From Anseongella ginsenosidimutans (GTDB lineage: Bacteria > Bacteroidota > Bacteroidia > Sphingobacteriales > Sphingobacteriaceae), in contig NZ_CP042432.1 in assembly GCF_008033235.1 (NCBI RefSeq), forward strand, positions 124,001 to 188,000: 64,000 nt of DNA, given 5' to 3'. This document shows, in pieces, positions 27,259 to 35,861 of this stretch (within the stretch, counting starts at the first letter, position 1; each line of letters begins with the position of its first letter). Under the pieces are notes generated by a model. That model saw nothing but the letters and a program-made list of their open reading frames with translations, was not told the origin of the DNA and searched no databases. Position numbers and translations under genes: made by a program.

Positions 27259-27810
27259 ATGGCTGAAAGTCCGGATGACCAACTGCTTCTTGAACGCTTT
27301 CGCAACCCCGCAACAAAAGAAGCGGCGTTCAATGAACTCGTGCTTGCCTATCAGCAGCGCATTTACTGGCATGTTCGCCGGATGGTGATTTCTCATGACG
27401 ATGCGGATGACCTGGTGCAGGAAATATTCATCCGGATATGGAAAAACCTGGAAACCTTCAGAGGCGGTTCCAAATTATTCACGTGGATCTACCGCATCGC
27501 TACCAACGAATGCATCAGTTTCCTCAAAAGGAAGAAGATGCGAAATACCGTATCTATCGATGACGAGGAAAACCTGCTGCTGGAAAAACTCCGGGAAGAT
27601 CCTTATATTAACGGAAACGACCTTCAGATAAAGCTGCAGGAGGCTATTCTCAGGCTTCCGGAAAAACAACGCATTGTTTTCAACATGAGATATTTCGGGG
27701 AGCTTCCCTATGAAGAGTTATCAGAAATACTCGGCACCAGCGTCGGAGCGTTAAAGGCCTCTTATCATCATGCGGTTAAAAAGCTGGAACAATATTTCAC
27801 CGGCCTTTAA
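27259..27810 (+). CDS. ECF RNA polymerase sigma factor
   Basis: A 183-residue sigma-70 family member with region 2 (DDLVQEIFIRIWKNLETFRG, and YRIATNECISFLKRKK) and region 4 (LPEKQRIVFNMRYFGELPYEELSEILGTSVGALKASYHHAV). It heads a three-gene set with a membrane protein and a secreted Spy/CpxP-like protein, an arrangement found widely in Bacteroidota to my knowledge. The target regulon is not visible. Confidence 0.92.
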   Translation: MAESPDDQLLLERFRNPATKEAAFNELVLAYQQRIYWHVRRMVISHDDADDLVQEIFIRIWKNLETFRGGSKLFTWIYRIATNECISFLKRKKMRNTVSIDDEENLLLEKLREDPYINGNDLQIKLQEAILRLPEKQRIVFNMRYFGELPYEELSEILGTSVGALKASYHHAVKKLEQYFTGL

Positions 27811-27853
27811 ACCTTGAGGGTGGCTTATGGTCTAAAAATCAACGTAAATAAAC

Positions 27854-28336
27854 ATGGAACCGGAATTCCTGAAAAATATCGCAAAGGAAGGGCCTTTCGA
27901 AACTCCGGAAGCCTATTTCGCCAAGCTTCACAAGGAAATCATGGGCAAGGTTCGCCGGGAAGAAGGAATGCCTTTCGAGGTTCCTCCGGCTTATTTTGAC
28001 CTCCTTCCAGCCCGTATTTCGCTGCTAACGAGCGGGCTGGCCGAACCGGTGTCGGGCACTGCAGCCGGGCATGCTGCTTATCGTCGCATGGATCATTATA
28101 TCAAAACGGCTGTTGCAGCTTGTTTTGCGTTGCTGCTAGGTATCCTGGGAATACTCCAGGTAGAAAAAAAGAACGAAGCGGATAATTCCTTCGTAAACAT
28201 TAGTAATTTTGATGAAGAGATCCTGGTCCAGGAATACCTGGAAACTTACCTTCCGGACTCAGACGATGAGTCCGGAGAAATGGAAACCTATATTCTGAAC
28301 CAGGTAGATGAAAGTTTGCTGCTACAAGAACTGTAA
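27854..28336 (+). CDS. Putative anti-sigma membrane protein
   Basis: A 160-residue protein with a cytoplasmic N-terminal part containing two similar segments (FETPEAYFAKLHKEI and FEVPPAYFDLLPARI), one transmembrane helix (TAVAACFALLLGILGILQV near residues 85-103) and an acidic C-terminal tail. The layout and position after an ECF sigma gene suggest an anti-sigma role, but no known zinc or FecR motif is present. Function is inferred from context only. Confidence 0.7.
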   Translation: MEPEFLKNIAKEGPFETPEAYFAKLHKEIMGKVRREEGMPFEVPPAYFDLLPARISLLTSGLAEPVSGTAAGHAAYRRMDHYIKTAVAACFALLLGILGILQVEKKNEADNSFVNISNFDEEILVQEYLETYLPDSDDESGEMETYILNQVDESLLLQEL

Positions 28337-28338
28337 CC

Positions 28339-28785
28339 ATGAAGTACCTGAAGATATTCCTTTTCGCCTGTCTGATCTTTCCGGCCGCGGCCCAGGCGCA
28401 GCGCCCTGGCCGGGAAGAAATAGAATCATTGCGGGTAGCTATTTTTACCAAACACATGGAACTGACCGCCGCCGAAAGCAAGGTGTTCTGGCCGGTTTAC
28501 AATAATTTCCGCGAAGAAATGGATAAGCTGCACCGAAATCGCCGGGAACGCATGGGCCGGCTTCGGAAAGAGATCGATGCTCTTAGCGATAGTCAGGTAA
28601 AAACGCTGGTCGAAGAAGAAGTAGGTTATTATGAAAAAGAGGCCGTCCTGACCCGGAAGTACAACGAACAATTTAAAAAGATCCTTCCCATTAAAAAAGT
28701 CGCTAAGCTCTATACCGCTGAAGAAGCCTTTAAACGGGAACTGATTGACCGCCTGCGGGAAAGCCGGCACCGGAGCAGAGGCTGA
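28339..28785 (+). CDS. Secreted Spy/CpxP-like protein (sensor of ECF-type sigma factor)
   Basis: A 148-residue protein with a signal peptide (cleavage near AAAQAQ, residues 17-21) and a long, highly charged alpha-helical body (MDKLHRNRRERMGRLRKEID) similar in style to periplasmic Spy/CpxP chaperone-like sensors. It starts two bases after the membrane-protein gene. It probably senses envelope stress and signals to the sigma/anti-sigma pair; this is inference. Confidence 0.75.
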   Translation: MKYLKIFLFACLIFPAAAQAQRPGREEIESLRVAIFTKHMELTAAESKVFWPVYNNFREEMDKLHRNRRERMGRLRKEIDALSDSQVKTLVEEEVGYYEKEAVLTRKYNEQFKKILPIKKVAKLYTAEEAFKRELIDRLRESRHRSRG

Positions 28786-28786
28786 T

Positions 28787-29284
28787 ATGATCCAGGTACC
28801 CGAGCTGTTCCAAACCTATTCCGGGAAGCTGATTGACTTTAGCAACGTCCGCCCGGAAGATATAGACATCAGGGATATTGCCCATGGCCTGGCACATATT
28901 ACCCGTTTCGGGGGCCAGGCGCAAAATCACATTACCGTTGCCGAACACAGCCTTACGGTAGCCGCATTGGTGCCGGCACCCTATAAGTTCGCGGCCCTTC
29001 TGCACGATGCCGCCGAGGCCTACCTGGGAGATATCCCCAAGCCCTTGAAAAACCTGTTGCCTGATTACGCACGCATTGAAAAATACCTGATGCAAATTAT
29101 CGCCGGCAAGTTCCGCTTTGACTACCCTGTTCCCAAGATCATTAAGGAAGCGGATATGCAGGCCATTCGCCAGGAGTGGGCGGAGAACGTCCTGAGCAGG
29201 CGGGATAAAAGCCTTATCCCGGAAGATATTGCCGTCAGGGAAGAATTCCTTCAGAAATTTGAGGAATACGGCCGGCTCCGCTGA
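28787..29284 (+). CDS. HD-domain phosphohydrolase
   Basis: A 165-residue cytoplasmic enzyme with an HD domain: TVAEHSL, ALLHDAAEAYLGDIPKPLK (H-D pair near residue 77) and a later EADMQAIRQEW. It resembles YfbR-type nucleotidases. It starts one base after the Spy-like gene stop; the longer frame beginning at 28745 would overlap that gene. Its 3' end overlaps the convergent small lipoprotein gene by 34 bp. Confidence 0.85.
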   Translation: MIQVPELFQTYSGKLIDFSNVRPEDIDIRDIAHGLAHITRFGGQAQNHITVAEHSLTVAALVPAPYKFAALLHDAAEAYLGDIPKPLKNLLPDYARIEKYLMQIIAGKFRFDYPVPKIIKEADMQAIRQEWAENVLSRRDKSLIPEDIAVREEFLQKFEEYGRLR

Positions 29285-29394
29285 AGGCCTTCTTCATACC
29301 TTACTTTCGGGCATTTACAACGCTGGCTGGCGCAGGCGCCTGCGAAACCTGCCAGGAGTAAAAGGAGCAGTAACTTAATCAGGTTTTGTTTCAT
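29251..29394 (-). CDS. 47-residue predicted lipoprotein
   Basis: Reading the minus strand from ATG 29394 to TGA 29253-29251 gives 47 residues: a short charged start (MKQNLIK), a leucine-rich core, the lipobox GFAGAC (C21), and a mature part with further cysteines (RCKCPK) and RYEEG. Small cysteine-rich lipoproteins of this kind (CxSxRCKCPK pattern) recur in Bacteroidota. It lies 17 bp upstream of the VanZ-like gene's end, on the same strand. It is too short for routine gene calling, so the evidence is the lipobox and composition. Confidence 0.55.
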   Translation of the reverse strand: MKQNLIKLLLLLLLAGFAGACASQRCKCPKVRYEEGLQRSRPYSSNF

Positions 29395-29411
29395 ATTGTT
29401 TCTTATGCGCC

Positions 29412-29822
29412 TCAGACAGGCTTGCGCGCAAGATACCGTTTTTTTAAGAAGCTGAAAACCCAGAGCCCCAGCAGCGCGCCCCCGATATCGAATGCCCAGT
29501 CCAGCCAGTCGGCGGAACGGTAGGTAAAGATGGTTCCCTGCAGAATTTCAATAAGCCCGCCGTAAAGAATGCAGAGCAGCAGGGAACAGACTGCCGGATT
29601 TCGCGAAAGCCATCCAAACCGGTTCTGTTCATAGAAACCCCAGCTGCTGAGTATGGCCAGCACGAAGAACATTCCGCCATGCACCACTTTATCGATCCCC
29701 TCAAAATAGTACCAAGGCTCAGCCCCGGAAGATTCCAGGTGCATATTGCACAAAAGGAAAATGATAAATGCCCAGATAAGGGCATATAAAGAAGGCCTGA
29801 GATAACCCTTTTTTTCAGGCAC
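29412..29822 (-). CDS. VanZ-like family membrane protein
   Basis: A 136-residue protein with four hydrophobic helices and the VanZ-like features [19 protein letters not shown] and GGLIEILQG. Its function is unknown; the VanZ family includes teicoplanin-resistance proteins. GTG 29822 or TTG 29825 may be the start, both overlapping the 3' end of gcvH, so translation is likely coupled. A VanZ gene next to gcvH and near sprA is a recurring Bacteroidota neighbourhood as I recall it. Confidence 0.85.
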   Translation of the reverse strand: MPEKKGYLRPSLYALIWAFIIFLLCNMHLESSGAEPWYYFEGIDKVVHGGMFFVLAILSSWGFYEQNRFGWLSRNPAVCSLLLCILYGGLIEILQGTIFTYRSADWLDWAFDIGGALLGLWVFSFLKKRYLARKPV

Positions 29823-30195
29823 CAATTTGCTCTTTATAGGTTTCCGCCGTCAGCAGCTTGTCAGCTTCTGCCGGATCCGAGACGCGGATCTTTACCATCC
29901 AGCCTTCTTCGTAGGGATCCTGGTTCACCAGTTCCGGGTTGGTATCCAGCTTAGCGTTCAGCTCCAGGACAAGGCCTGAAAGAGGCATAAAAAGATCCGA
30001 TACCGTTTTTACGGCTTCGACCGTCCCGAACACCTCGTCCCTGGCCACGGTTTCGCCTACGGAAGGAATATCAATATAAACAATATCCCCAAGTTCACCC
30101 TGGGCAAAATCCGTAATGCCGATAACCGCCGTTTCGCCTTCAATCCTCACCCATTCGTGATCCTTGGTATATTTCAGTTCTGCAGGAAAGTTCAT
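29815..30195 (-). CDS. gcvH: Glycine cleavage system H protein
   Basis: A 126-residue lipoyl-carrier protein with the H-protein lipoylation site K63 in [11 protein letters not shown], and typical [22 protein letters not shown] and NPYEEGWM-like (DPYEEGWM) blocks. It carries the aminomethyl group between P and T proteins. No other gcv genes are in the window. A -7 box (TACATTTG, minus) lies 20 nt upstream. Confidence 0.97.
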   Translation of the reverse strand: MNFPAELKYTKDHEWVRIEGETAVIGITDFAQGELGDIVYIDIPSVGETVARDEVFGTVEAVKTVSDLFMPLSGLVLELNAKLDTNPELVNQDPYEEGWMVKIRVSDPAEADKLLTAETYKEQIGA

Positions 30196-30215
30196 AACAT
30201 TGATTGATTTACTGC

Positions 30216-30252
30216 CAAATGTAAGAAGATTCGTATGAAATGCCTAAATTTG
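30216..30252. promoter_or_regulatory. Divergent -7 boxes between gcvH and the C11 peptidase
   Basis: On the minus strand TACATTTG (30223-30216) precedes gcvH. On the plus strand TAAATTTG (30245-30252) precedes the peptidase gene by 34 nt. Both match TAnnTTTG. The compact 91-bp gap means the two promoters overlap in their upstream parts. Confidence 0.45.
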
Positions 30253-30286
30253 AAGGTTCGGTACAACAAATAAATTCTTCTAAACA

Positions 30287-31411
30287 ATGCCCCGGAACCT
30301 GCTGATCCCCCTCTTCATTTCCGCTGTTTTCCTGATCTCCACCAGCTGCAAGGAAAGCGAGCCCCTTGATGCTGTTCTCCCGGAAACCACGGTTATCGTG
30401 TACATGGCGGCGGATAACAACCTGGAAGAGTATGCCCTAAACAATATCAACCAGATGGAAGCAGCCATGACCGGGGATGATAAGAACCTGCTTGTGTACC
30501 TGACCACTTCCGGTGAATTGCCCCGCGTACTGAAAATAACGCACGATACCAGCCCGGAAATCACGAGCGAAGCGGTGATCAATTACCCGGCGCAGAATTC
30601 ATCCAGCCCCGCAGTAATGACAAAAGTACTGGAAGACATCCGCGAAGCCTATCCTTCGGCGTCCTTCGGGCTCATTCTCTGGTCCCACGCCACCTCCTGG
30701 ATGCCCCCGGGGTCAAGCCCCAGCACGTTATCGTTCGGGGATGACGGAGGCGAACAAATGGATATCAAAGACTTAAAGAAAGCGCTGCCGGGAAGCTATG
30801 ACTACATCGTTTTTGACGCCTGTTCCATGGCAAGTGTGGAAGTGCTGTACGAACTGAGGAATAAGACAAATTATATCCTTGCCTCCCCAACGGAAACAAT
30901 TGCGTCCGGAATGCCTTATCACCAGGTGATGCCGCATTTTTTTGAAGGCAGCAAGGGCTTGCAAAAAGTGGCCGGCAAGTACGTGGAATATTATAAGCAG
31001 CAGGACGGCCTGTTCCGCTCCGCCACGATATCCCTGATCGATACCCGTCAACTGGCCGAACTGGCCGCGGCGAGTAAAGCAGTACTGGAAAATGCAGATT
31101 TTACGCATCACGATTACAACCGGGAAAATATCCAGCGTCTTGATTTCGAAACCCGGCCGGCAACAGAAGGCTATGACTTCCTCGATTTTTTCCAAAAGAA
31201 CCTGCCCTCATCCGGCCTGCAGCCTTTAGAACAGCAATTGGAAGAAACAGTACTGTTTAAACAGCATACAGAAGAATTCCTGGGTAAGCCTATAGCGACT
31301 TTCTGCGGCCTTAGCTGCTATATCCCCCACGCCGGCGATGATCTTATAAACAATTATTATAAGACCCTGGAATGGAGCCAGGCAAGTGGGTTCAATCTGC
31401 TGATAAAGTAA
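30287..31411 (+). CDS. Clostripain-like (C11) cysteine peptidase lipoprotein
   Basis: A 374-residue lipoprotein (lipobox LISTSC near residue 21). The caspase-fold dyad is visible: H134 in LILWSHATSW and C179 in FDACSMAS. YMAADNNLEEYALNNINQM is also typical of C11. Family members are Arg- or Lys-specific and often self-process; here it should act at the cell surface or periplasm. It lies between gcvH and sprA, where other Bacteroidota have these genes closer together, so it may have been inserted there. Confidence 0.85.
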   Translation: MPRNLLIPLFISAVFLISTSCKESEPLDAVLPETTVIVYMAADNNLEEYALNNINQMEAAMTGDDKNLLVYLTTSGELPRVLKITHDTSPEITSEAVINYPAQNSSSPAVMTKVLEDIREAYPSASFGLILWSHATSWMPPGSSPSTLSFGDDGGEQMDIKDLKKALPGSYDYIVFDACSMASVEVLYELRNKTNYILASPTETIASGMPYHQVMPHFFEGSKGLQKVAGKYVEYYKQQDGLFRSATISLIDTRQLAELAAASKAVLENADFTHHDYNRENIQRLDFETRPATEGYDFLDFFQKNLPSSGLQPLEQQLEETVLFKQHTEEFLGKPIATFCGLSCYIPHAGDDLINNYYKTLEWSQASGFNLLIK

Positions 31412-31433
31412 TAATTCCTTATAAAATATCGGT

Positions 31434-31709
31434 TCAGGCCCTTTCCAGGGCAGTTGAAAAAGTGTTCAGTTGATCGATTATACGTTCATTGCTATAGGCA
31501 ATGTCTGCGGTAACACGGCTGATATGACCGAAAACGTCAAATGCCGTTTCCATTTCCAGGCAGCCTGCTTTCACACTATCCATCAAAGCATGCTGGACAA
31601 TGATCGAAAAATCCCTCGGCATCTGTTCGTTAAAGTGCCGCAGGCTGTCTAATAAATCAACAAGAGCAGCAATTTCGGCCTCTTCCAGTTCAATTGTAAT
31701 GAGTCCCAT
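31434..31709 (-). CDS. Hypothetical small helical protein
   Basis: The frame from ATG 31709 gives 91 residues of amphipathic helix (LEEAEIAALVDLLDSLRHF, then ERIIDQLNTFSTAL), without signal peptide or known domain. A longer frame to 31787 adds a basic hydrophobic leader of doubtful value. It converges with the C11 peptidase gene. Codon pattern looks protein-like, but no homologue is recognised. Confidence 0.5.
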   Translation of the reverse strand: MGLITIELEEAEIAALVDLLDSLRHFNEQMPRDFSIIVQHALMDSVKAGCLEMETAFDVFGHISRVTADIAYSNERIIDQLNTFSTALERA

Positions 31710-31824
31710 ACATACAGTCTTGGTAAACAACTCTCTTATAATACGTATAGCAAAGCTAGCTTTTAGCATCCAAGCACCAATACCCATTAAGGGGTATTTT
31801 TATCATCCGGATTAGCGGAAATAA

Positions 31825-31849
31825 GAGAGGCCCCGTCCGGGGCCCCTCT
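31825..31849 (-). terminator. GC-rich hairpin after the collagen-like lipoprotein gene
   Basis: On the minus strand, 50 bp after the stop of the large lipoprotein gene, a GC-rich inverted repeat (AGAGG and CCCCG pairing with CGGGG and CCTCT, with a two-base bulge) is followed by CTTATTT. This fits an intrinsic terminator read from the right. Confidence 0.6.
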
Positions 31850-31899
31850 ATCAAGCTGGAGAAGCTTGCGTCTTTGCTATTTGTATGAAATCATTGTGA

Positions 31900-34722
31900 T
31901 TAAGGTAAAGGCAGCACCTTGAGCTTTACAAATTCAGGCTCAACAAAGTGAGCGGTCGGCATGCTGCCGCTGAATTCGCCCTGGTTCCAGGTGTTGTGTT
32001 GTATTACCTTGAAGGTAAGGGTGATCTCCTGCTGGATATCTGCGCCTGTATTCTGCCATTCGACAATACCGGTAACAGGATCAAGTATTACACGAAGGTC
32101 GCCTGTAGTTACGTCGATCACGTCGCCGTTGTTGTTCCTGGCCTCAACCAGAGCAAACGAGAAGCCTGAGTTTGCACCGTAAAGCGTACGCAGACCGATG
32201 TTATCAATATCGTCGCCGCCGTTCGCAAAATTACGCAGGTCGAACAAGGTAACGCCGGTATAATCCTTCATCTGAATGCTGTGGTGAAGGTCATACGTAA
32301 CAGGTTTCTTGTCTTCCAGGTGGTGGTTCGGATTCCTTTCAACAATCGGCAGAACAGGGTTCTGGAACTGTACATTGAAACTTTCTGTTTCATACAGCGT
32401 ACCGTTGATAAAGATTTGCGCGTACACAACCACGTGGTTACGATCTACCCATTTCCGTCCGTCTGCAGAATTATCAAGTGCGATCACCGTGTCCACGCCA
32501 GGCGTTTCGATGATCTGTACACCTGTTTGGTTAGGTGCGATCACGAACTTAACATCAATAACGGCGGGAGTTCCGCAAGTGCCGGCGTAAGCTGCCCTCT
32601 TTAATTGGAAACCATCCCACAGGCGTCCTGCCATTTCCCATGCGCCACCGTTTTCACGGCCGTGAATCTGCATGGTAGTTAATTCAGCATTCCACCAGGA
32701 TGAATTGCGGTTCAGCGCATGGTTCGGAGCTTGTACGTTGATGCTTCCCGAGAAGTTAACGTCCGGATAACCAGGTGCAGTAAATTTACCGGTTACCACA
32801 TAAATGCCAGGCTTGGTTGTTTTCGGTATATCGATCTCGATCATGTTTTCATCATTCGGATCGGAAACCAAACTCGTCAAGTCCAGACCTGATCCCGGAG
32901 GGACAGAAATTCCGGCGAAGGTGTACAGATTATGGAAAGCGTCCTTGCTCAGCCCGGTTTTGTTATACACGTTATCCATGTCATAGGTAAAGCCTTCGCC
33001 TGTGTAGTCACAGCTGGTAAGGATTACCTCAAGATTGGCGGGCAATTCAATCGGCGGACGATAAGTATCGCTGATTTCGAGCTTTATGTAACGGGTAACA
33101 ACAGGGCTGTTTGCGCCGGGAGCGAACAGATCCACTCTTACGACAGGGTTCTTGCCAATCGCGGCCGCGTTCGGGGCGCCCTGGTTGTTGGGGTCTTCAG
33201 CCACGCGGATCTTTCCGGTAGCAGCGTCCAGGATCTCAATATACTGCCTGGTATCTTCATTACCCTGGGGCTGGTTATACAGTACTTCGGAGAACTTCAG
33301 CGTGTAATTATCAAAGCCGTTATCGTCCATTGAATAGAGTGTACTCCCGAATCTTTCGAAGAAGCCACGGACGCTGTCAGCCAGGCTATAACCGCCGCTG
33401 GTATTCAGGTAGCTGTCGTCAACGTAATGCAGGCGGAAGTGAATATCCGGGGCATTCGTAATGTCAGCCTGGCCACCGGAAGTCAGCAGAGGCATGTTCA
33501 GGTCAGCTGTCTGGCTGCTGGTTCCGTCAGGCAGGTAAGGACGATTTACATCCGTACCTTTTTTGAACTTCTCGATCGTCACATCAGACTGGGCAATCTC
33601 TTCCCGTCCGGCTTGAATATACTGGGAAACAACAATCTTTTCGGCTGCGTCATTTTCTGTGTATTTGCCGGTGTTTTCAACTACCAGCGCCATCATATCG
33701 ATGTTTTCCGAAGGATCGGGGCCCAGGATATCGGCATTGGAGAACACGTAACCGTTTGGCCAGGCGTTGAACTTCAATTCGCCGCCCTGGTAGTTGGCAG
33801 GAATATCATGGCCCGCCAGTACGATCTTGTCATCCACCATGTCAGCGCCCGCCTTCAGGACCACGCGGTCGGCTTTCTTCGTAGCCAGTCCAAGCACTTT
33901 GAAATACTCAAAACCAACGCTGGAAGGGTTGAACTTAAAGGTCAGCGGTGCAGCGCCCTGGTAAATGATGGTTCCGCCGCCGTTAACGATCTGCGGAAAA
34001 GCGATCACAGGATTTTCCTGGAAAGCGGAAACATTTTTAGGAACAAAGCTCAGGCCGCTTACAAACAGGGAAACCCTGGGAAGCCGGACAGCATCAGTAG
34101 CCACTCCTGCCGAAGAGGTAAACACCACTTCATAAAAATCAGGATTCTCAACAACGGCAATATTGCCGGGGTACGCTTGTACGCCGGTTGCCTGTCCGTC
34201 AATATACCATTCATTATTCTGAATAGTAATTACGGGAGAATGACCATCCTGACCGTCGGCGCCGTCCTGGCCATCGTCACCTTTAGGTCCTTGAGGGCCC
34301 TGGGGGCCATCTTCACCGTCCTGACCATCCTCGCCGTCTTCACCGTCTTCACCGTCCTGGCCTTCTGCCATTACGCCGGTTTTCACACCGTCAATGGTCC
34401 ATTCGCCGTCGCCGTCAATGGCCACAACAGAGCCTTCGGATCCGTCCGCTCCATCGCTGCCGTCAGCGCCGTTGCTAATGGTATAAGTTTGTCCGTTAGA
34501 TAATGAAAGCGTCACACCGTTATCGGTCTGCGACACCGAGGTAACTACCGCTCCGGACTTAACCAGCTGGTCAAGGGCAGAAAGGGTGCTTTCATTCTGA
34601 TCGATGCTCTCCTGAAGACGATCAATGTCGTCATCATACTTTTTACATCCCGCGAAGATCACTCCCGCGAGTGTAAAAGCAGCGCACCACTTAAACAATG
34701 TTTTGGGAAATGTTTTTTTCAT
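31900..34722 (-). CDS. Large surface lipoprotein with collagen-like repeats (DUF4988-type N-terminus)
   Basis: A 940-residue lipoprotein (lipobox FAGC, C26). After a short coiled coil (DDDIDRLQESIDQNESTLSAL) comes a beta segment (VTLSLSNGQTYTI) and then a Gly-X-Y tract (about residues 84-97 and 121-163) rich in D and E (GEDGEDGEDGQDG, GPQGPQGPKG), interrupted by a beta segment ending in WTIDGVKTGV and followed by ITIQNNEWYIDG, the pattern of DUF4988-type proteins. The rest, some 700 residues, is beta-rich with no enzyme motif. It is probably an exposed stalk-and-head adhesin or carbohydrate-binding protein. Alternating runs of GAC and GGT-type codons make the tract repetitive at DNA level. 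Confidence 0.8.
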   Translation of the reverse strand: MKKTFPKTLFKWCAAFTLAGVIFAGCKKYDDDIDRLQESIDQNESTLSALDQLVKSGAVVTSVSQTDNGVTLSLSNGQTYTISNGADGSDGADGSEGSVVAIDGDGEWTIDGVKTGVMAEGQDGEDGEDGEDGQDGEDGPQGPQGPKGDDGQDGADGQDGHSPVITIQNNEWYIDGQATGVQAYPGNIAVVENPDFYEVVFTSSAGVATDAVRLPRVSLFVSGLSFVPKNVSAFQENPVIAFPQIVNGGGTIIYQGAAPLTFKFNPSSVGFEYFKVLGLATKKADRVVLKAGADMVDDKIVLAGHDIPANYQGGELKFNAWPNGYVFSNADILGPDPSENIDMMALVVENTGKYTENDAAEKIVVSQYIQAGREEIAQSDVTIEKFKKGTDVNRPYLPDGTSSQTADLNMPLLTSGGQADITNAPDIHFRLHYVDDSYLNTSGGYSLADSVRGFFERFGSTLYSMDDNGFDNYTLKFSEVLYNQPQGNEDTRQYIEILDAATGKIRVAEDPNNQGAPNAAAIGKNPVVRVDLFAPGANSPVVTRYIKLEISDTYRPPIELPANLEVILTSCDYTGEGFTYDMDNVYNKTGLSKDAFHNLYTFAGISVPPGSGLDLTSLVSDPNDENMIEIDIPKTTKPGIYVVTGKFTAPGYPDVNFSGSINVQAPNHALNRNSSWWNAELTTMQIHGRENGGAWEMAGRLWDGFQLKRAAYAGTCGTPAVIDVKFVIAPNQTGVQIIETPGVDTVIALDNSADGRKWVDRNHVVVYAQIFINGTLYETESFNVQFQNPVLPIVERNPNHHLEDKKPVTYDLHHSIQMKDYTGVTLFDLRNFANGGDDIDNIGLRTLYGANSGFSFALVEARNNNGDVIDVTTGDLRVILDPVTGIVEWQNTGADIQQEITLTFKVIQHNTWNQGEFSGSMPTAHFVEPEFVKLKVLPLP

Positions 34723-35211
34723 AAATCTGAATTTTAATTGTGCTTTTTTTAAATTGTGCTTTTTGAAAAAATGTACAGGTTAACTTAGGTATACGGCTTC
34801 TCCAGGTTCACTCCATGCAGCTCTCTTTTTGATTTAAAATGTTATTACAATATTCAATTGCAAATAAACAATATTTTATTGTATTGGCAAAATATTTTTA
34901 TTTTCCCGCCGAAGGAAGATTCGGCGCTTAAAAACCTCGTTCTTACCCATTGGAGGGAGGTTTTTATCAAACCGGCCTGAATGAAGTTTGGGTAATTGCG
35001 ACCGCAAACCTTAACAAACTGGGGTAATTTTTACCCTAAACATGCATGTTTCACGTTTTTACAGCATCCCGTTATTGCACAAAAATGTAACAACTGCAAA
35101 TACAGTTGAAAAACAACGGTCAGGTTTACAATATTTTCCGGCTAACTTTGTAAACGCCCGGGAAAACTGGCGCAACATTTGTCAAATTAATTCGAAAAAT
35201 TTTCGTGCAAT
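34723..35211. other. 489-bp intergenic region with regulatory-looking palindromes
   Basis: AT-rich spacer between the lipoprotein gene and the divergent S24 regulator. It holds a 15-bp inverted repeat GGGTAA-TTT-TTACCC at 35022-35036, a related GGGTAATT half-site at 34990-34997, and the perfect palindrome AAACATGCATGTTT at 35038-35051, then the -7 box of the regulator at 35143. No gene-like frame was found. Confidence 0.6.
35143..35150 (+). promoter_or_regulatory. -7 box for the S24 regulator
   Basis: TAACTTTG matches TAnnTTTG, 61 nt before the ATG at 35212. Palindromes lie about 90-120 bp upstream, where an autoregulator could bind. Confidence 0.5.
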
Positions 35212-35847
35212 ATGAGTAGCTGGGAGCGATTACAAGAAGTTGTTGAAAAATCGGGTTTATCAATAAATGCATTTGCATTATCAATAGGGCTGAAAAGAGC
35301 GGAGAACCTTTACCAGATCAGGAAGGGCAATCATGAGATCAGCAGGGAGCTTGCCCGCAAGATCACAGCGAAATATCCTGAGATCAATGAGGCCTGGCTT
35401 CTCACAGGAAAAGGAGGCATGCATGAAAGAGAGACGCTTTCCGCCTCAAAGAAAATCCCGCTTTATGACTCCGGCTTTGAAGATCTGCGGATGCTTCCAG
35501 ACGAAAAGGCCTCTATTGAACCCCTGTATTATATTGAGGCGCCTACCCTATCCGGAGGAGACTTTGCTACCATTTGTTATGGCAATTCCATGGAACCGGA
35601 CATACCCGCCGGCGCAATCATCACCCTGAAAGAAATTGACCCGTCCGCTGTACTGCCCGGGGAAATGTACCTGGTAATAACAAGTAATTACAGCACGGTT
35701 AAATGCGTAATGGACGTCGCAGGCGATGCCGAAAAGTTCAGGCTCATTCCCAAGAACACGGCTGAATACGGTGAGGCCATCATTAACAAAAGCGACATTT
35801 TACGCCTTTTCCTGGTAAAAGGAGTTATTTCCACCAAAGTCCTGTAG
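35212..35847 (+). CDS. S24/LexA-like helix-turn-helix regulator
   Basis: A 211-residue protein with an N-terminal helix-turn-helix (SGLSINAFALSIGLKRAENLYQIRKG, about residues 14-40) and a C-terminal S24 peptidase domain. The catalytic serine is S126 in GNSMEP and the lysine K164 in STVKCV; the 38-residue spacing matches LexA-type dyads. Phage-type repressors and stress regulators have this build. No clear Ala-Gly cleavage site stands out, so self-cleavage is uncertain. No phage genes accompany it, suggesting a housekeeping or surface-related regulator. Confidence 0.85.
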   Translation: MSSWERLQEVVEKSGLSINAFALSIGLKRAENLYQIRKGNHEISRELARKITAKYPEINEAWLLTGKGGMHERETLSASKKIPLYDSGFEDLRMLPDEKASIEPLYYIEAPTLSGGDFATICYGNSMEPDIPAGAIITLKEIDPSAVLPGEMYLVITSNYSTVKCVMDVAGDAEKFRLIPKNTAEYGEAIINKSDILRLFLVKGVISTKVL

Positions 35848-35861
35848 GGTACAGTACCTGT

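Noticed and set aside
33427-34503. Long plus-strand frame opposite the collagen-like lipoprotein
   Set aside because: It is the antisense shadow of the Gly-X-Y codons and beta-rich gene; the protein has no domain and low-complexity repeats of V, F and A.
35848-35858. GGTAC-A-GTACC hairpin between the S24 gene and sprA
   Set aside because: A one-base loop is not a workable terminator stem and no U-tract follows.
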